A model generated the notes under the pieces. It searched no databases. It saw only the letters and a list, made by a program, of their open reading frames with translations, and was not told where the DNA came from. A stretch of DNA of 64,000 nt from Rhodopirellula baltica SH 1 (GTDB lineage Bacteria > Planctomycetota > Planctomycetia > Pirellulales > Pirellulaceae): NCBI RefSeq assembly GCF_000196115.1, contig NC_005027.1:62001-126000 (forward strand), written 5' to 3'. Position 1 is the first letter of the stretch, and each line of letters begins with the position of its first letter. Shown here one piece after another: positions 19,047 through 28,504 of the stretch. The translations under genes were made by a program, and so were the position numbers.

Positions 19047-22024
19047 TAAGTCTCTATCAGCGTATTCCGATTCGCATTCGGATTTCACTCGGTTTGGTTG
19101 GTCTGATGGCCGGCAGTTTGCTGGTCGCCAGTGCTGCTGGATTCTTTCCGAACGAACAGGAAGAAATCCTTCATGGACGTGCGCGCTTGTGCGAAACGCT
19201 AGCAATCAGTGGAACCGCGATGGCCAGTCACGGTCAGGTAGACTCATTGCGGGTCACGATGGAATCGGTCGTTCATCGAGACCCCCAAATCTTGTCGATC
19301 GGATTGGTATCGAGCGAAGGTCAATTGCTCGTGTCCGCTGGTGAGCACACTGAGTTTTGGGACGACAGTCTGGAAGACGATGTCAATCAGATGAAAGTCC
19401 CCGTGTTCCGGTACGGAAAACAATGGGGCGAAATGCAGTTCGCGTTTGCATCAACCGGTGGTTTGTTCGGTCTGAACTATTGGGCTCCTGCTTGGTTGTT
19501 GATCGTCTTGATTCCCGCTTGTTTGATTCAGTTTTCGTTCTTCTTGAAGAAGACGCTGGAAAGTTTGGATCCGTCAGGGGCCGTCCCGACACACGTCGAA
19601 AATGCACTGGATACGATCACGGTCGGATTGGTTCTGCTGAACTCCAAAGGCCGCATCCTGTTTACCAACCGTCGTCTGAACCAATTGCTGTCGCAAGAAT
19701 CAGCGGATTTGATGGGGAAGAAGATTGACGATTTGGAATGGCAGATGATCGCCGACACCGGTGCTGTGCTGCCATGGGAAGAAGCGAAACAAAATGACGA
19801 TTCGGTCATGGATCGAATTCTTCAATTCGATAACAACGGTCGCATGCTGACCTTCAGCGTCAATTGCACGCCCATCGCCGGGCAAGGTTATCTGGTGACG
19901 TTCGAGGACATCACGCTGATCGAAGAAAACAAGGTCGCTCTCGCGAAAGCTCGTGATGCTGCCGAAAACGCCAACGCAGCCAAAAGTGATTTCCTGGCCA
20001 ATATGAGTCACGAAATTCGAACGCCACTCAATGCGGTCCTCGGTTTCACTGATGTGCTGCGCCGCGGATTGGTGTCCAACGGTGACGAAGCCGTTGACCA
20101 CCTGAACATGATCCATCGCTCGGGTGCGCACCTGTTGGAACTGATCAACGACATCCTGGATTTGTCCAAAATTGAATCGGGGCACCTGCAAACCGAGACG
20201 ATCGACACCAGCCTGGACGACATCGTCACGGATGTGGCGAACACGTTGAAGGTCAAAGCCGACGAGCAAAACTTGGCGTTGAAGGTTGATTTCCGAACTG
20301 CCATCCCAAGAACGATCCAGTCCGATCCAACTCGATTGCGGCAGGTTATCACGAACTTGGTTGGCAACGCGATCAAGTTTACCGAAAGCGGATCTGTGTC
20401 GATTGTCACGTCGCTATTGAAGACGCCATCCAATGCGTTGGAAGGTTACGACCCAATCATTCGCGTCGACATCATTGACACCGGTATCGGGATGACACCG
20501 GATCAGCAAGCCAAAATCTTTGACTCGTTTGTGCAAGCCGACAGTTCGACCACTCGTAAATTTGGTGGAACGGGATTGGGGCTGTCAATCAGCCGTCGTC
20601 TGGCCGAGGCAATGGGCGGATCCCTGACGGTACACAGCGAAGTAGGGATCGGCAGTACCTTCCGCGTGGAACTTCCGACCAGCATTGCAAGCCTGCAAGA
20701 CATGGTCAGTCCCGAAGAACTGGCTCGATTGGCCCAAGAAAAATCAGCCGGTTCGGTCAGCTCGGAGTTGCTGCGACTGCCCGGCAAACGAGTGTTGGTC
20801 GTCGACGACGGCGAAGCCAACCGTCGCCTCATCGAACTGGTGCTCAAACGCGCCGGTGCGACCGTGATGAGCGCCGAAAACGGTCAGGAAGCTCTGGACA
20901 TGATCGCCGAAGGAAACGAGTCGGGATATCCATACGAATTGGTACTGATGGACATGCAGATGCCCGTCTTGGATGGTTACTCCGCCACACGATTGCTGCG
21001 TGAGCGAGAAGACACGACGCCTGTCATCGCACTGACCGGTAACGCCATGCGGGGTGACCGCGAGAAGTGCATGGATGCTGGTTGCGATGACTTCCTCACC
21101 AAACCCGTCAACTTGGACGAGTTGCTGGAAATGGTTTCGCAATACTTGGGAGAGGTCGATCCGGGCACGTTGCTCAATACCAAAACCATGGCGAACGAAA
21201 CGTCCTCCGCGGCGAGCCTCAGCAGTGCAGGCATTCTGCCATCGATGCAGACACCAGTATCCGCCGCTTCCGCGTCTTTGTCGTCATCTGGTTCACCAGC
21301 GGCAGCATCAAGTGGTTTGCCATCTTCCGCCATTGTGCCAACCTTGCCGATGGACGACGAAGACTTCCGCGCCATTGCGGGTGACTTTGTGTCTCGATTG
21401 CACACCCGATTGGATGGCATTGAACAAGCGATCCAGGAATCCAAGTTTGACTTTGTGCACGGCGAAGCCCACTGGCTCAAAGGTGCCGGCGGAACCGTCG
21501 GTTTGGATGTCTTCACCGAACCGGCACGGACATTGGAACAAGCTGCGAAAGATGGTTCGCCCGACATCGCTCAATCGATTCTCAACGACATCCGCGAACT
21601 GCATGGTCGAGTGGCGATCCCGGGAATGGATCTGTCAAAGGAATCGAACCAGAGCGACTCTCTCAGTCCCGCGATCGCATCGGTCGATCCAGCGACCATC
21701 ATCAACCCAATTCACTGTGCGTTGCCGCTGGACGACCCAGACTTCCACGCCATTGTCTCAGACTTCATCGTTCGGCTCGACCAGCGATTGGTGGACATGC
21801 GAAACGAGCTTCGCGACCAACGCTTTGATGCTTTAGAACTCAGCGCCCATTGGCTGAAGGGAGCCGGCGGTACGGTTGGCTATGGCGACCTGACCCAACC
21901 ATCACGTGACTTGATCGACGCCGCATTGGCAGCCAATCCAGCGGACTGCGAAACCTATCTGTCGCAAATTGAATCAGTTCGTGCACGCATGATCCTTCCT
22001 GAACCGTTGCCACAATCGGTCTGA
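19043..22024 (+). CDS. membrane hybrid histidine kinase with receiver and two HPt domains
   Basis: 993-residue phosphorelay sensor. TM1 is near residues 12-34 and TM2 near 150-172, enclosing a periplasmic sensor of about 110 residues. A PAS-like region follows (about 190-290). HisKA has [12 protein letters not shown] (phospho-His about 323), and HATPase_c has NLVGNAIKF and [10 protein letters not shown] receiver carries VLVVDDG and VLMDMQMP (phospho-Asp about 636). Two C-terminal HPt domains share [11 protein letters not shown] (His about 809 and 935). The start overlaps the stop of the giant gene (ATGA), so synthesis is probably coupled and the surface protein may be its input. The next gene, a REC-HD-GYP protein, is a natural phosphoacceptor. 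Partnering is inferred from context. Confidence 0.93.
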   Translation: MISLYQRIPIRIRISLGLVGLMAGSLLVASAAGFFPNEQEEILHGRARLCETLAISGTAMASHGQVDSLRVTMESVVHRDPQILSIGLVSSEGQLLVSAGEHTEFWDDSLEDDVNQMKVPVFRYGKQWGEMQFAFASTGGLFGLNYWAPAWLLIVLIPACLIQFSFFLKKTLESLDPSGAVPTHVENALDTITVGLVLLNSKGRILFTNRRLNQLLSQESADLMGKKIDDLEWQMIADTGAVLPWEEAKQNDDSVMDRILQFDNNGRMLTFSVNCTPIAGQGYLVTFEDITLIEENKVALAKARDAAENANAAKSDFLANMSHEIRTPLNAVLGFTDVLRRGLVSNGDEAVDHLNMIHRSGAHLLELINDILDLSKIESGHLQTETIDTSLDDIVTDVANTLKVKADEQNLALKVDFRTAIPRTIQSDPTRLRQVITNLVGNAIKFTESGSVSIVTSLLKTPSNALEGYDPIIRVDIIDTGIGMTPDQQAKIFDSFVQADSSTTRKFGGTGLGLSISRRLAEAMGGSLTVHSEVGIGSTFRVELPTSIASLQDMVSPEELARLAQEKSAGSVSSELLRLPGKRVLVVDDGEANRRLIELVLKRAGATVMSAENGQEALDMIAEGNESGYPYELVLMDMQMPVLDGYSATRLLREREDTTPVIALTGNAMRGDREKCMDAGCDDFLTKPVNLDELLEMVSQYLGEVDPGTLLNTKTMANETSSAASLSSAGILPSMQTPVSAASASLSSSGSPAAASSGLPSSAIVPTLPMDDEDFRAIAGDFVSRLHTRLDGIEQAIQESKFDFVHGEAHWLKGAGGTVGLDVFTEPARTLEQAAKDGSPDIAQSILNDIRELHGRVAIPGMDLSKESNQSDSLSPAIASVDPATIINPIHCALPLDDPDFHAIVSDFIVRLDQRLVDMRNELRDQRFDALELSAHWLKGAGGTVGYGDLTQPSRDLIDAALAANPADCETYLSQIESVRARMILPEPLPQSV

Positions 22025-22261
22025 GTTCACCGTGTGAACGTGCTGTCGAGAAACGCAATGCGAGAATCGTCGAACAACGGTTTCTGCTGGCGAGGTTTTC
22101 TCGATCGGTGCGACCGACACAATCGTTCGGGTCGTTCGGGGGGCAAAAAGCAATCTCCATCAATTGGTGCTGGTCCGCGTTGCGCATCGTACCGTGAGGC
22201 ATGTTTTTGAAACGTCCTCGACACTGCTCTTTTTGAAACCGCTCCCTTCGGACCACACTTG

Positions 22262-23518
22262 ATGAACGCTTCCAATACCTCCACTGATACGGCCGTCTTC
22301 AGCGCGCCCGTCGTTCCTGGAAGTCATGGTGTTCTTCCTCAAGGAAACTCCGCCAAGCCCGTCGCGGCATTGCCCGGCAAGATCATGATCGTTGACGATG
22401 AGATCGCCAACGTTTTGGTCGTGAAGAAGTACTTGGAACGAGCGGGTTATCGAGATTTTGAAACGACGACCGATTCGACTTCCGCGTTTCGAATCCTCGA
22501 AACCAGCATGCCGGATGTGTTGTTGCTCGACATCAACATGCCCAATGTCGATGGCATCCAAGTCTTGGAGCGGGTGCGACAGGACCCACGTTTCAAACAC
22601 TTGCCCGTGTTGATCCTGACTGCCAACACGGATGAACGAATCAAATTAGTCTGCTTAGAATTGGGCGCGACTGACTTTTTGCTCAAACCTGTTGACCCGA
22701 TGGATTTGACACCTCGCGTCCGCAACTCATTGCAAAGCAAAAGTTTTCAGGATCGACTGCAGCATCATGCTGCCGAACTGGAACTCAAAGTCGAACAACG
22801 CACACGAGAACTGGAAGCATCCCGCCGCGAAGTCATCTACTGTTTGGCTCGCGCCGCCGAAATGCGAGACAATGACACTGGCAACCACGTCATTCGAGTC
22901 GGTCGCTTCGCCGGGATCATCGCCGCCGGGATGGGATTGCCCGATTGGTTTGTTCGTGACATCGAAATGGCCGCTCAGTTGCACGACGTTGGCAAGATCG
23001 CCATTCCCGATGCCATCTTGCTGAAACCTGGCAAACTCGAACCAGAAGAGTTCGACGTGATCCAGAACCACGTCAAGTTTGGCCACCAAATCATCCAGCC
23101 TCATACCAGCACGGATGCTCGCCGAATGCGAACGCATGTGGAGCTTGGTGCAGATATGCTTAGCAACGGCAGTGCATTGATGCGACTCGCCGCCAGCATC
23201 GCACAAACCCACCACGAAAAATTTGATGGTTCGGGTTACCCGCTCGGGTTGGCTGGCAGTGACATTCCTCTCGAAGGCCGAATCACCGCCGTCGCCGATG
23301 TGTTCGACGCCCTGTCCGCAGAGCGACCTTACAAGAAGGCGATGCCACGTGAGAAGTGTTTCTCGATTCTTGAGGAAGGCCGCGGCTCACACTTCGACCC
23401 CGATGTCTTGGATGCGTTCTTCGATTGCACCAAAGAAATCGTTCGCGTGCAGTTGGACTACATGGATCACTGCGAACCTACACCCGCACCCGCGGCCCCA
23501 AGCGAATCCAACGAATAA
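22262..23518 (+). CDS. response regulator with HD-GYP cyclic-di-GMP phosphodiesterase domain
   Basis: 418 residues. An N-terminal receiver carries KIMIVDDE and VLLLDINMP (phospho-Asp about 90) and LLKPVDP. A linker coiled coil follows (ELKVEQRTRELEASRREV), then an HD-GYP domain with HDVGKIAIPD (H241, D242) and HHEKFDGSGYP (about 316-326), both needed for metal-dependent cyclic-di-GMP hydrolysis. The C-terminal tail is Pro/Ala-rich. The ATG at 22262 directly follows an in-frame TTG; I prefer the ATG. It lies 237 bp after the hybrid kinase on the same strand, which suggests that kinase output controls cyclic-di-GMP levels. The catalytic motifs look intact; the partner assignment is inferred. 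Confidence 0.92.
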   Translation: MNASNTSTDTAVFSAPVVPGSHGVLPQGNSAKPVAALPGKIMIVDDEIANVLVVKKYLERAGYRDFETTTDSTSAFRILETSMPDVLLLDINMPNVDGIQVLERVRQDPRFKHLPVLILTANTDERIKLVCLELGATDFLLKPVDPMDLTPRVRNSLQSKSFQDRLQHHAAELELKVEQRTRELEASRREVIYCLARAAEMRDNDTGNHVIRVGRFAGIIAAGMGLPDWFVRDIEMAAQLHDVGKIAIPDAILLKPGKLEPEEFDVIQNHVKFGHQIIQPHTSTDARRMRTHVELGADMLSNGSALMRLAASIAQTHHEKFDGSGYPLGLAGSDIPLEGRITAVADVFDALSAERPYKKAMPREKCFSILEEGRGSHFDPDVLDAFFDCTKEIVRVQLDYMDHCEPTPAPAAPSESNE

Positions 23519-23676
23519 GAATCCTAACCAACCCGAACCTCCGCCAACCCGTAACTCGGCGGTCCCCCGCCGAGACCACGCGCACCGCAAACCCGCAGCG
23601 TCAGCAAGGCCACACCACCACAATCAATTGCCATTTTGCATTGATCACTTTGCAATTTGCAATTTCTCCGTTTTAG

Positions 23677-24603
23677 CTAGCCTTCATTCCAGACGCGAAC
23701 AAAGAACCCCGCGTCCAGCTTCCGACCAAACTGGTCCGGCAACCGGAGACGTCCCGTATCGAACCGAAGCGTTCCCGCTGGTTGAACAGTCTGAGGAATC
23801 CGGTCCACCAAGTACGCCTGCACATCGTCTTGGTCAACGTCTGGCGAATGCCCTGTGATCAGCAATCGAAACGCATCCGGTTCCAACAACTTCAAACTGT
23901 CATCGATCAACGGCCACACATCGCGAGCTAAACGCCAAGCCTTCCCACTGGGACCATGCCCGTAGGCCGGTGGATCCATCACTATCGTGTGGTACCGATT
24001 TTCGCGTCGGACTTCTCGAGCCGTGAACTTGACCGCATCATCGACCAAAAAACGGATCGGTGGATCGTTCCATCCGTTCGCTTCGGCCGCCGCACGAGCC
24101 GACTGAACGTTCTGTTTGGCTGCGTCCACATGCGCGACCGCGAACCCAGCCGACACCATCGCCATGGTCGATGCACCGGTGTATGCGAACAAGTTGAGTG
24201 CCTTGGGACGATTGTCCGCTGAGGCTTCCGGCAACGAATGGGTTCGCAACCAATCCCAATTGGCTTGTTGTTCCGGGAAGACACCGATGTGTCCATATGG
24301 AGTCGGCGCGACCGGCATACGGAATCCGCCACACTCGACACAGCGTCCCGGTTTCCACTCCGCCCGATGATTCCATCGTTTCTCTTTTTCGTCAAAACGG
24401 CTGGCCACCACCTTCCACCGCGCACGTTGTTTCGCAGCCAAACCATCCGCTGCAGGAGACGGCCGATCGATCAGACGTCCGGCGACCAGTTCCAACTTTC
24501 GCCCGCCACCAAAGTCGACCAACTCATACTGATCGTCCGTGCGGCCGCCGGGCTTGTGCGAGGCATCTGATTCAGTCGAGCGAGAGGGATCCGGAAAATT
24601 CAT
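23677..24603 (-). CDS. class I SAM-dependent methyltransferase, RlmI/RlmK-like
   Basis: 308 residues. It has a Rossmann methyltransferase motif I variant NLFAYTGAST and the catalytic-region motif MDPPAYGHGPSGKAW typical of 23S rRNA cytosine/guanine methyltransferases of the RlmI/RlmKL type, plus the N-terminal segment YELVDFGGGRKLE. No PUA domain is evident, so it is shorter than E. coli RlmI (about 396 residues). Substrate is likely rRNA but cannot be fixed from sequence. It is a monocistronic minus-strand gene, convergent with the HD-GYP gene. The start ATG at 24603 is the first Met of the open frame. Confidence 0.85.
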   Translation of the reverse strand: MNFPDPSRSTESDASHKPGGRTDDQYELVDFGGGRKLELVAGRLIDRPSPAADGLAAKQRARWKVVASRFDEKEKRWNHRAEWKPGRCVECGGFRMPVAPTPYGHIGVFPEQQANWDWLRTHSLPEASADNRPKALNLFAYTGASTMAMVSAGFAVAHVDAAKQNVQSARAAAEANGWNDPPIRFLVDDAVKFTAREVRRENRYHTIVMDPPAYGHGPSGKAWRLARDVWPLIDDSLKLLEPDAFRLLITGHSPDVDQDDVQAYLVDRIPQTVQPAGTLRFDTGRLRLPDQFGRKLDAGFFVRVWNEG

Positions 24604-24867
24604 GGCGAGCAGTGTATCTGCAACGCGTCACTTCGTGTCCCCAGGGCAAATCAATTGTTCACCCCCAACCACCCCCACCCATCTTCATCCCAACCCGAAC
24701 GCGTCAGCGAGGGACCGGTCATCGTGCGGAAAGTTCCGGGCACACCCACCAGCCTTCCCCCCATCCAGCAATCGAGTCTTGTCACACATCGGCGCGGAAG
24801 TTAATCTTTCCGCCACGAAGCCCCTGGTACCGCGGCGAGTCCCACTCGCAGCGGCTAAAGGCCCTTC

Positions 24868-24941
24868 GGGCGATTAGCTCAGTTGGTTAGAGCGCTGCTT
24901 TCACACGGCAGAGGTCACAGATTCGAATTCTGTATCGCCCA
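24868..24941 (+). tRNA. tRNA-Val (CAC anticodon)
   Basis: A complete cloverleaf can be folded: acceptor GGGCGAT/ATCGCCC, D stem GCTC/GAGC, anticodon stem CTGCT/GGCAG with loop TTCACAC (anticodon CAC, reading GTG), T stem ACAGA/TCTGT with loop TTCGAAT, discriminator A. The 3' CCA is not encoded. A truncated integrase lies just downstream, so the gene is a likely integration target. A short inverted repeat (TTTCGGCA/TGCCGAAA) right after it has no T tract. Confidence 0.95.
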
Positions 24942-25033
24942 TTTCGGCAACTTGCCGAAAACCTCGTAAATCACCGGTCGAAACGCCTCTCAGGCGTTAC
25001 TAGTTCGTCAAGCTACGCGACTCACTTTCACCA

Positions 25034-25056
25034 TTTGCGGTACAGCGTACCGCAAA
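25034..25056. promoter_or_regulatory. 10-bp palindrome upstream of integrase remnant
   Basis: Perfect inverted repeat TTTGCGGTAC-AGC-GTACCGCAAA, 19 bases before the ATG of the integrase fragment and about 90 bases after the tRNA. Possible operator, recombination-arm site or 5'-UTR hairpin. No function can be assigned from sequence alone. Confidence 0.5.
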
Positions 25057-25074
25057 CGATTGGAACTGAATCGC

Positions 25075-25516
25075 ATGCCAAGACAAAAAGCAAAGCTCCC
25101 CAAGTACCTCTACCACGTCTCGGGCCAAGCCCGAGTCTATCTCGATGGACGGTACTTCTACCTCGGCACCTACGACTCGCCCAAGAGTCACGCCAGGTAC
25201 TTTGCCCTCTGCAAGCTGTACCAGGACAACGGCTGCAAAATGCCGGAGGACTATGAGACGCATCCGGACGAGGATGCTGCCATAACGGTCAGGTGCGTCA
25301 CGGCAGACTACCTCCGCTACGCCGCTCAAAAATACGCTTCGTCAAAGAAACGCTATGACCGTCACAAGCGACTCTGTGACTTCGTTGATGAAGAGTATGG
25401 GGATCTTCCAGCAGCCGACTTCGGCCCCAGGCGACTGTCGCTGCTGCGGGAGTTACTCGTGGCTTCCAAAAACCTTCGCGGCAGACACAACACCCGTGCC
25501 TACATCAACGATCAAG
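25075..25516 (+). pseudogene. tyrosine integrase N-terminal fragment, truncated by an IS3 element
   Basis: About 147 residues from MPRQKAKLPKYLYHV. The pattern GQARVYLDGRYFYLGTYDSP followed by a core-binding-like helical region (ITVRCVTADYLRYAAQKY, ending LRGRHNTRAYINDQV) matches planctomycete phage-type integrases, which normally run to 350-450 residues. The frame runs into the IS3 terminal repeat and stops at 25560. No catalytic domain (R, HxxR, Y) is present. Its position next to tRNA-Val marks it as the remnant of an integrated element. An in-frame TTG at 25060 is a less likely start. Confidence 0.75.
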
Positions 25517-26792
25517 TGAGGTGGCCTGGGTTTTGGGGGCCACGCGTCCTCTTCTTTTAGCAGGGGACGGTTGATTCGAATCGGGTCGGCGAGAGATAGC
25601 CGAGCGATGAATGAAGACGCGATGTGTTGTAGTAGGCAATGAACTCAGTCAGTTCACTCAATGCCTCGCGATAGCTCTCATATTCGGTCATCTGCAGCTC
25701 TGTCTTGATCGTTCCAAAGCAAGATTCCATAAACGCGTTGTCGTAGCAGTCACCAGCTCGGCTCATGCTTTGACGCATCGAACTGCGTTGGATGATCGCA
25801 CGATATTTCTTGCTGGCGTACTGTCCGCCGCGATCAGTGTGGTGGATGAGATTTCTTGAAGGCTGTCGACTTCGAATCGCCTTTTGAAGCGTTTTGATCA
25901 CCAGGCTCTCGGTCATATCCATTTCCAAGGACCAGCCGATGATCCGCCGGGAAAAGCGATCCATGAGGGTCGCCATGTAAGCGAATCCGGTTCGTACGAT
26001 AGGAATGTAGGTGATGTCACCTACCCATAAACGATTCACACTCGTTGGCTCAGGCTGTTTGAGCAATAGGTTCTCGTTGTAGCCCAGCGTGTGCCGACTT
26101 TCGGTCGTTCGCGGCTTGAACGATTTCGGCTGCAACGCCGATAGCCCCGCGATTCGCAGCAGTTTGGCGACCCTTTCACGTCCGATCGCAACTCCTTGTA
26201 GCTTCAGGTCTGCAGCGATCCGTCGGGCACCGTAGCGTCTGCGGTGTCGATGAAACGTGGTGATCACCATTGGCAAGACATCCATGTCGCTCTGTTCTCT
26301 TCGGCTTGAAGGTTCGCTTTGAAATCGCTGAAACGCAGACCGTGAGAAACCAAGGATCTCACCGACTGCTCGTTGCGATGCCGTGCCATCGCGAATAATG
26401 CTGGCCGCTGCGGAATAGAGCTGGCTCACTCGTTTCGGCCGAAAATGATCAAAGCTTTTTTTAAAACATCGCGTTTCACGCTCGACTCGTCGCAGTTCCG
26501 CCTCGAGTTCGGCAACGCGGCTATCGAGCACCTCGCCAACCGGTCCGGCCGACTCGACTTGCTGCTTCTTCCAGCGGTAAAGCAGGTTCGTTCCAGAGAT
26601 TCCCAATCGCTCAACAATCGATGTCGCTGAGTGACCGTCGAGCAGCATGGCAACTGCATCACGTTTGAATTCGTCTGTATAGGTGCGTCGTTCAGGATTA
26701 GCTGAAGGCTTGGTCTTTCGTGGCATCTGGGGTTCCTTGAGTTCCTTTCAGTTTAAGGACTCGCGTGGCCCCCAAAACCCAGGCCACCTCAC
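25516..26792 (-). mobile_element. IS3-family insertion sequence (first copy)
   Basis: Element of about 1,277 bp bounded by a perfect 31-bp inverted repeat (25516-25546 and 26762-26792; outer end GTGAGGTGGCCTGGGTTTTG). It contains one transposase frame on the minus strand. I see no target duplication: flanks are ATCAA on the left and AGTTA on the right, which suggests loss of flanking DNA or recombination after insertion. The left side interrupts an integrase; the right side interrupts a probable group II intron fragment. Confidence 0.92.
25557..26726 (-). CDS. IS3-family transposase, OrfA-OrfB fused in one frame
   Basis: 389 residues. The N-terminal helix-turn-helix (TYTDEFKRDAVAMLLDGHSA, then ISGTNLLYRWKKQ) is OrfA. 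A DDE integrase core follows (WVGDITYIP, HHTDRGGQYAS, and the final E in YDNAFMESCFGTIKTE) with the C-terminal YNTSRLHSSLGYLSP. IS3 elements normally have OrfA and OrfB in different frames. Here the usual leucine-zipper end (RDVLKKALIIFGRNE) is found in the +1 frame next to an A7 run, while the continuous frame reads RETRCFKKSFDHFRPK. A one-base change upstream of the slip site appears to have fused the frames. Likely translated, activity uncertain. Confidence 0.9.
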   Translation of the reverse strand: MPRKTKPSANPERRTYTDEFKRDAVAMLLDGHSATSIVERLGISGTNLLYRWKKQQVESAGPVGEVLDSRVAELEAELRRVERETRCFKKSFDHFRPKRVSQLYSAAASIIRDGTASQRAVGEILGFSRSAFQRFQSEPSSRREQSDMDVLPMVITTFHRHRRRYGARRIAADLKLQGVAIGRERVAKLLRIAGLSALQPKSFKPRTTESRHTLGYNENLLLKQPEPTSVNRLWVGDITYIPIVRTGFAYMATLMDRFSRRIIGWSLEMDMTESLVIKTLQKAIRSRQPSRNLIHHTDRGGQYASKKYRAIIQRSSMRQSMSRAGDCYDNAFMESCFGTIKTELQMTEYESYREALSELTEFIAYYNTSRLHSSLGYLSPTRFESTVPC

Positions 26793-26873
26793 AGTTACCA
26801 TCAGCTACGGGGCGGTAACGAGTTCCCCGATCAGGACTTACACCTGACTATTCAATCGCCTTTGCAGGCGCAC
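26793..26873 (-). mobile_element. probable group II intron 5' fragment
   Basis: Read on the minus strand, the segment begins GTGCGCC at 26873 and continues with CAGGTGTAAGTCCTG. Both fit the 5' end and early domain I of bacterial group II introns. It is cut off by the IS3 terminal repeat after about 81 bases. No reverse-transcriptase gene or domain V is present nearby. The assignment rests on motif recognition only. Confidence 0.4.
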
Positions 26874-27332
26874 TAAGATTCTCCTCCAAGGAGAACCCCC
26901 ATGCACGACACCGAAGTATTTCAGCAGATTCTTGGTCTACGGTCGCCCTGGACGGTTGCTGACGTGAAGCTTGATCTCGAAGCCGGCCAGCTTGATGTCC
27001 ATGTCGAGCACGCTGATGGCGAGAAGTTTTGCTGTCCCGAATGCGACCGCCAACTTGCCTGCTACGACCATGTCTCAGAACGACGTTGGCGACACCTCGA
27101 CACGATGCAGTACCGCACGATCCTTCATGCGAAGCCACCACGTGTGAAGTGTCCCGAGCACGGCGTCAAGCAAGTGAACTTGCCCTGGGCCGAGAAGAAC
27201 AGTCGCTTTACAGTGTTCTTTGAGCGGTTCGCGATCGACGTCTTGCTGGCAACGCAGACCGTCTGGAATTGCCCACGAAAAGTTGACAGTGGGCCGGCGC
27301 ACGTCAGACTTCTCTGACAGGAGAACCGATCC

Positions 27333-27623
27333 ATGGACAAACGTCGAACATTTAGCCGCGAATACAAGCTGGCCGCAGTCAAGAAAGTCATCGAACAAGG
27401 CTTGTCGTACACCGCTGTCGCTAAAGACTTGGGGATCGGGGACAGCTTGATTCGCAAGTGGAAGAAGTCTTTTGACGAAGACGGAACATTCCAGGCCGAA
27501 GTAGTTGGTAGCCAATCCATTGAAGCCGAGCTGAGACGACTTCGCGAAGAGAATCGTCAACTCAAGATGGAACGCGACATTTTAAAAAAAGCGACGGCAT
27601 TCTTCGCCAAAGAAAGTCACTGA
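27333..27623 (+). CDS. IS3 transposase OrfA
   Basis: 96 residues with the InsE/OrfA helix-turn-helix (TFSREYKLAAVKKVIEQGLS, then LGIGDSLIRKWKKSF) and the C-terminal leucine-zipper pattern ELRRLREENRQLKMERDILK used for OrfA and OrfAB multimerisation. It binds the terminal repeats. It ends three bases before the first possible OrfB start. The run of seven A at 27584-27590 near its end is a typical -1 programmed frameshift site, which would produce the OrfAB transposase. Confidence 0.93.
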   Translation: MDKRRTFSREYKLAAVKKVIEQGLSYTAVAKDLGIGDSLIRKWKKSFDEDGTFQAEVVGSQSIEAELRRLREENRQLKMERDILKKATAFFAKESH

Positions 27624-27625
27624 GG

Positions 27626-28504
27626 TTGAAGTTCATTGGAGAGTGCCGCGATCGCTGGCCGATCGCAGTGCTCTGCCGAACCCTCGAAGTCACTCGCGCC
27701 GCTTATTACCGATTCGCCGGTCGCGGTCCCACAGCCACCGAGATCAAGCAAACCCAAATCATTCAAGCCGTCAAGGAAATCCGACTGGAAAAACATCACG
27801 ATGCGTATGGAAGCCCGCGAATGCAACGAGCAATAGTCAAACGCGGTGTGGTGTGCTGCCGAAATACCGTCGCCAAATGCATGCGTCATGCGGGAATACA
27901 AGCCAATCGCCGCACCAAATTCAGAATATCGACCACTGACTCCAATCATGATCAGCCCATCGCCTCAAATTTGCTTGGCCAAAACTTCACGACCGAGGCA
28001 ATCAATCGCGTCTGGCTAACGGACATCACCTACATCCCAACCCAAGAAGGCTCCACTTACCTCTGTGCATTCGTTGACCTGCATTCCCGCAAGATTGTCA
28101 GCTGGAAAACGAGCCGGAACATGGATTCGGAATTGGTGGTCGGGGCATTCGATCAAGCACTTACTTTTCGCAAGCCAAACGCGGGCCTGATCGTTCACAG
28201 CGATCGTGGCTCCCAATTCGCGAGCGATCATTTCCGCAGACGCCTGGCAGCCAGTGGGCTAGTTCAAAGCATGAGCCGTCGCGGGAACTGCTACGACAAC
28301 GCACCGATGGAATCGTTCTTCAAGAGTTACAAAACCGAGGAAGCACAGCAGATTTACGACACGCACGAACACGCCACACGCGGCGTATCTGACTACATCG
28401 AACGATTTTACAACCCTCATCGCTTGCACTCGTCGCTGGGCTACCTCAGTCCAATCGATTTCGAGCAAGCGATCAAAGAACCGTCACTCGTAAGTGAGTC
28501 CTGA
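27626..28504 (+). CDS. IS3 transposase OrfB (DDE catalytic part)
   Basis: About 292 residues, in the -1 frame relative to OrfA. It has the HTH_21-like start (MKFIGECRDRWPIAVLCRTL), then the integrase core with WLTDITYIP (first D), VHSDRGSQFAS (second D) and the E in YDNAPMESFFKSYKTE, and the C-terminal NPHRLHSSLGYLSP. The nominal first codon is TTG, and translation is more likely as an OrfAB fusion by slippage at the A7 run. All catalytic residues are intact, so the element may be active. Confidence 0.93.
   Translation: MKFIGECRDRWPIAVLCRTLEVTRAAYYRFAGRGPTATEIKQTQIIQAVKEIRLEKHHDAYGSPRMQRAIVKRGVVCCRNTVAKCMRHAGIQANRRTKFRISTTDSNHDQPIASNLLGQNFTTEAINRVWLTDITYIPTQEGSTYLCAFVDLHSRKIVSWKTSRNMDSELVVGAFDQALTFRKPNAGLIVHSDRGSQFASDHFRRRLAASGLVQSMSRRGNCYDNAPMESFFKSYKTEEAQQIYDTHEHATRGVSDYIERFYNPHRLHSSLGYLSPIDFEQAIKEPSLVSES

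Noticed and set aside
23223-23858. 211-residue plus-strand open frame
   Set aside because: Overlaps the HD-GYP gene out of frame and runs into the antisense of the methyltransferase gene.
24942-24962. Terminator after tRNA-Val
   Set aside because: An 8-bp inverted repeat is present but has no T tract on the plus strand, so termination is not supported.
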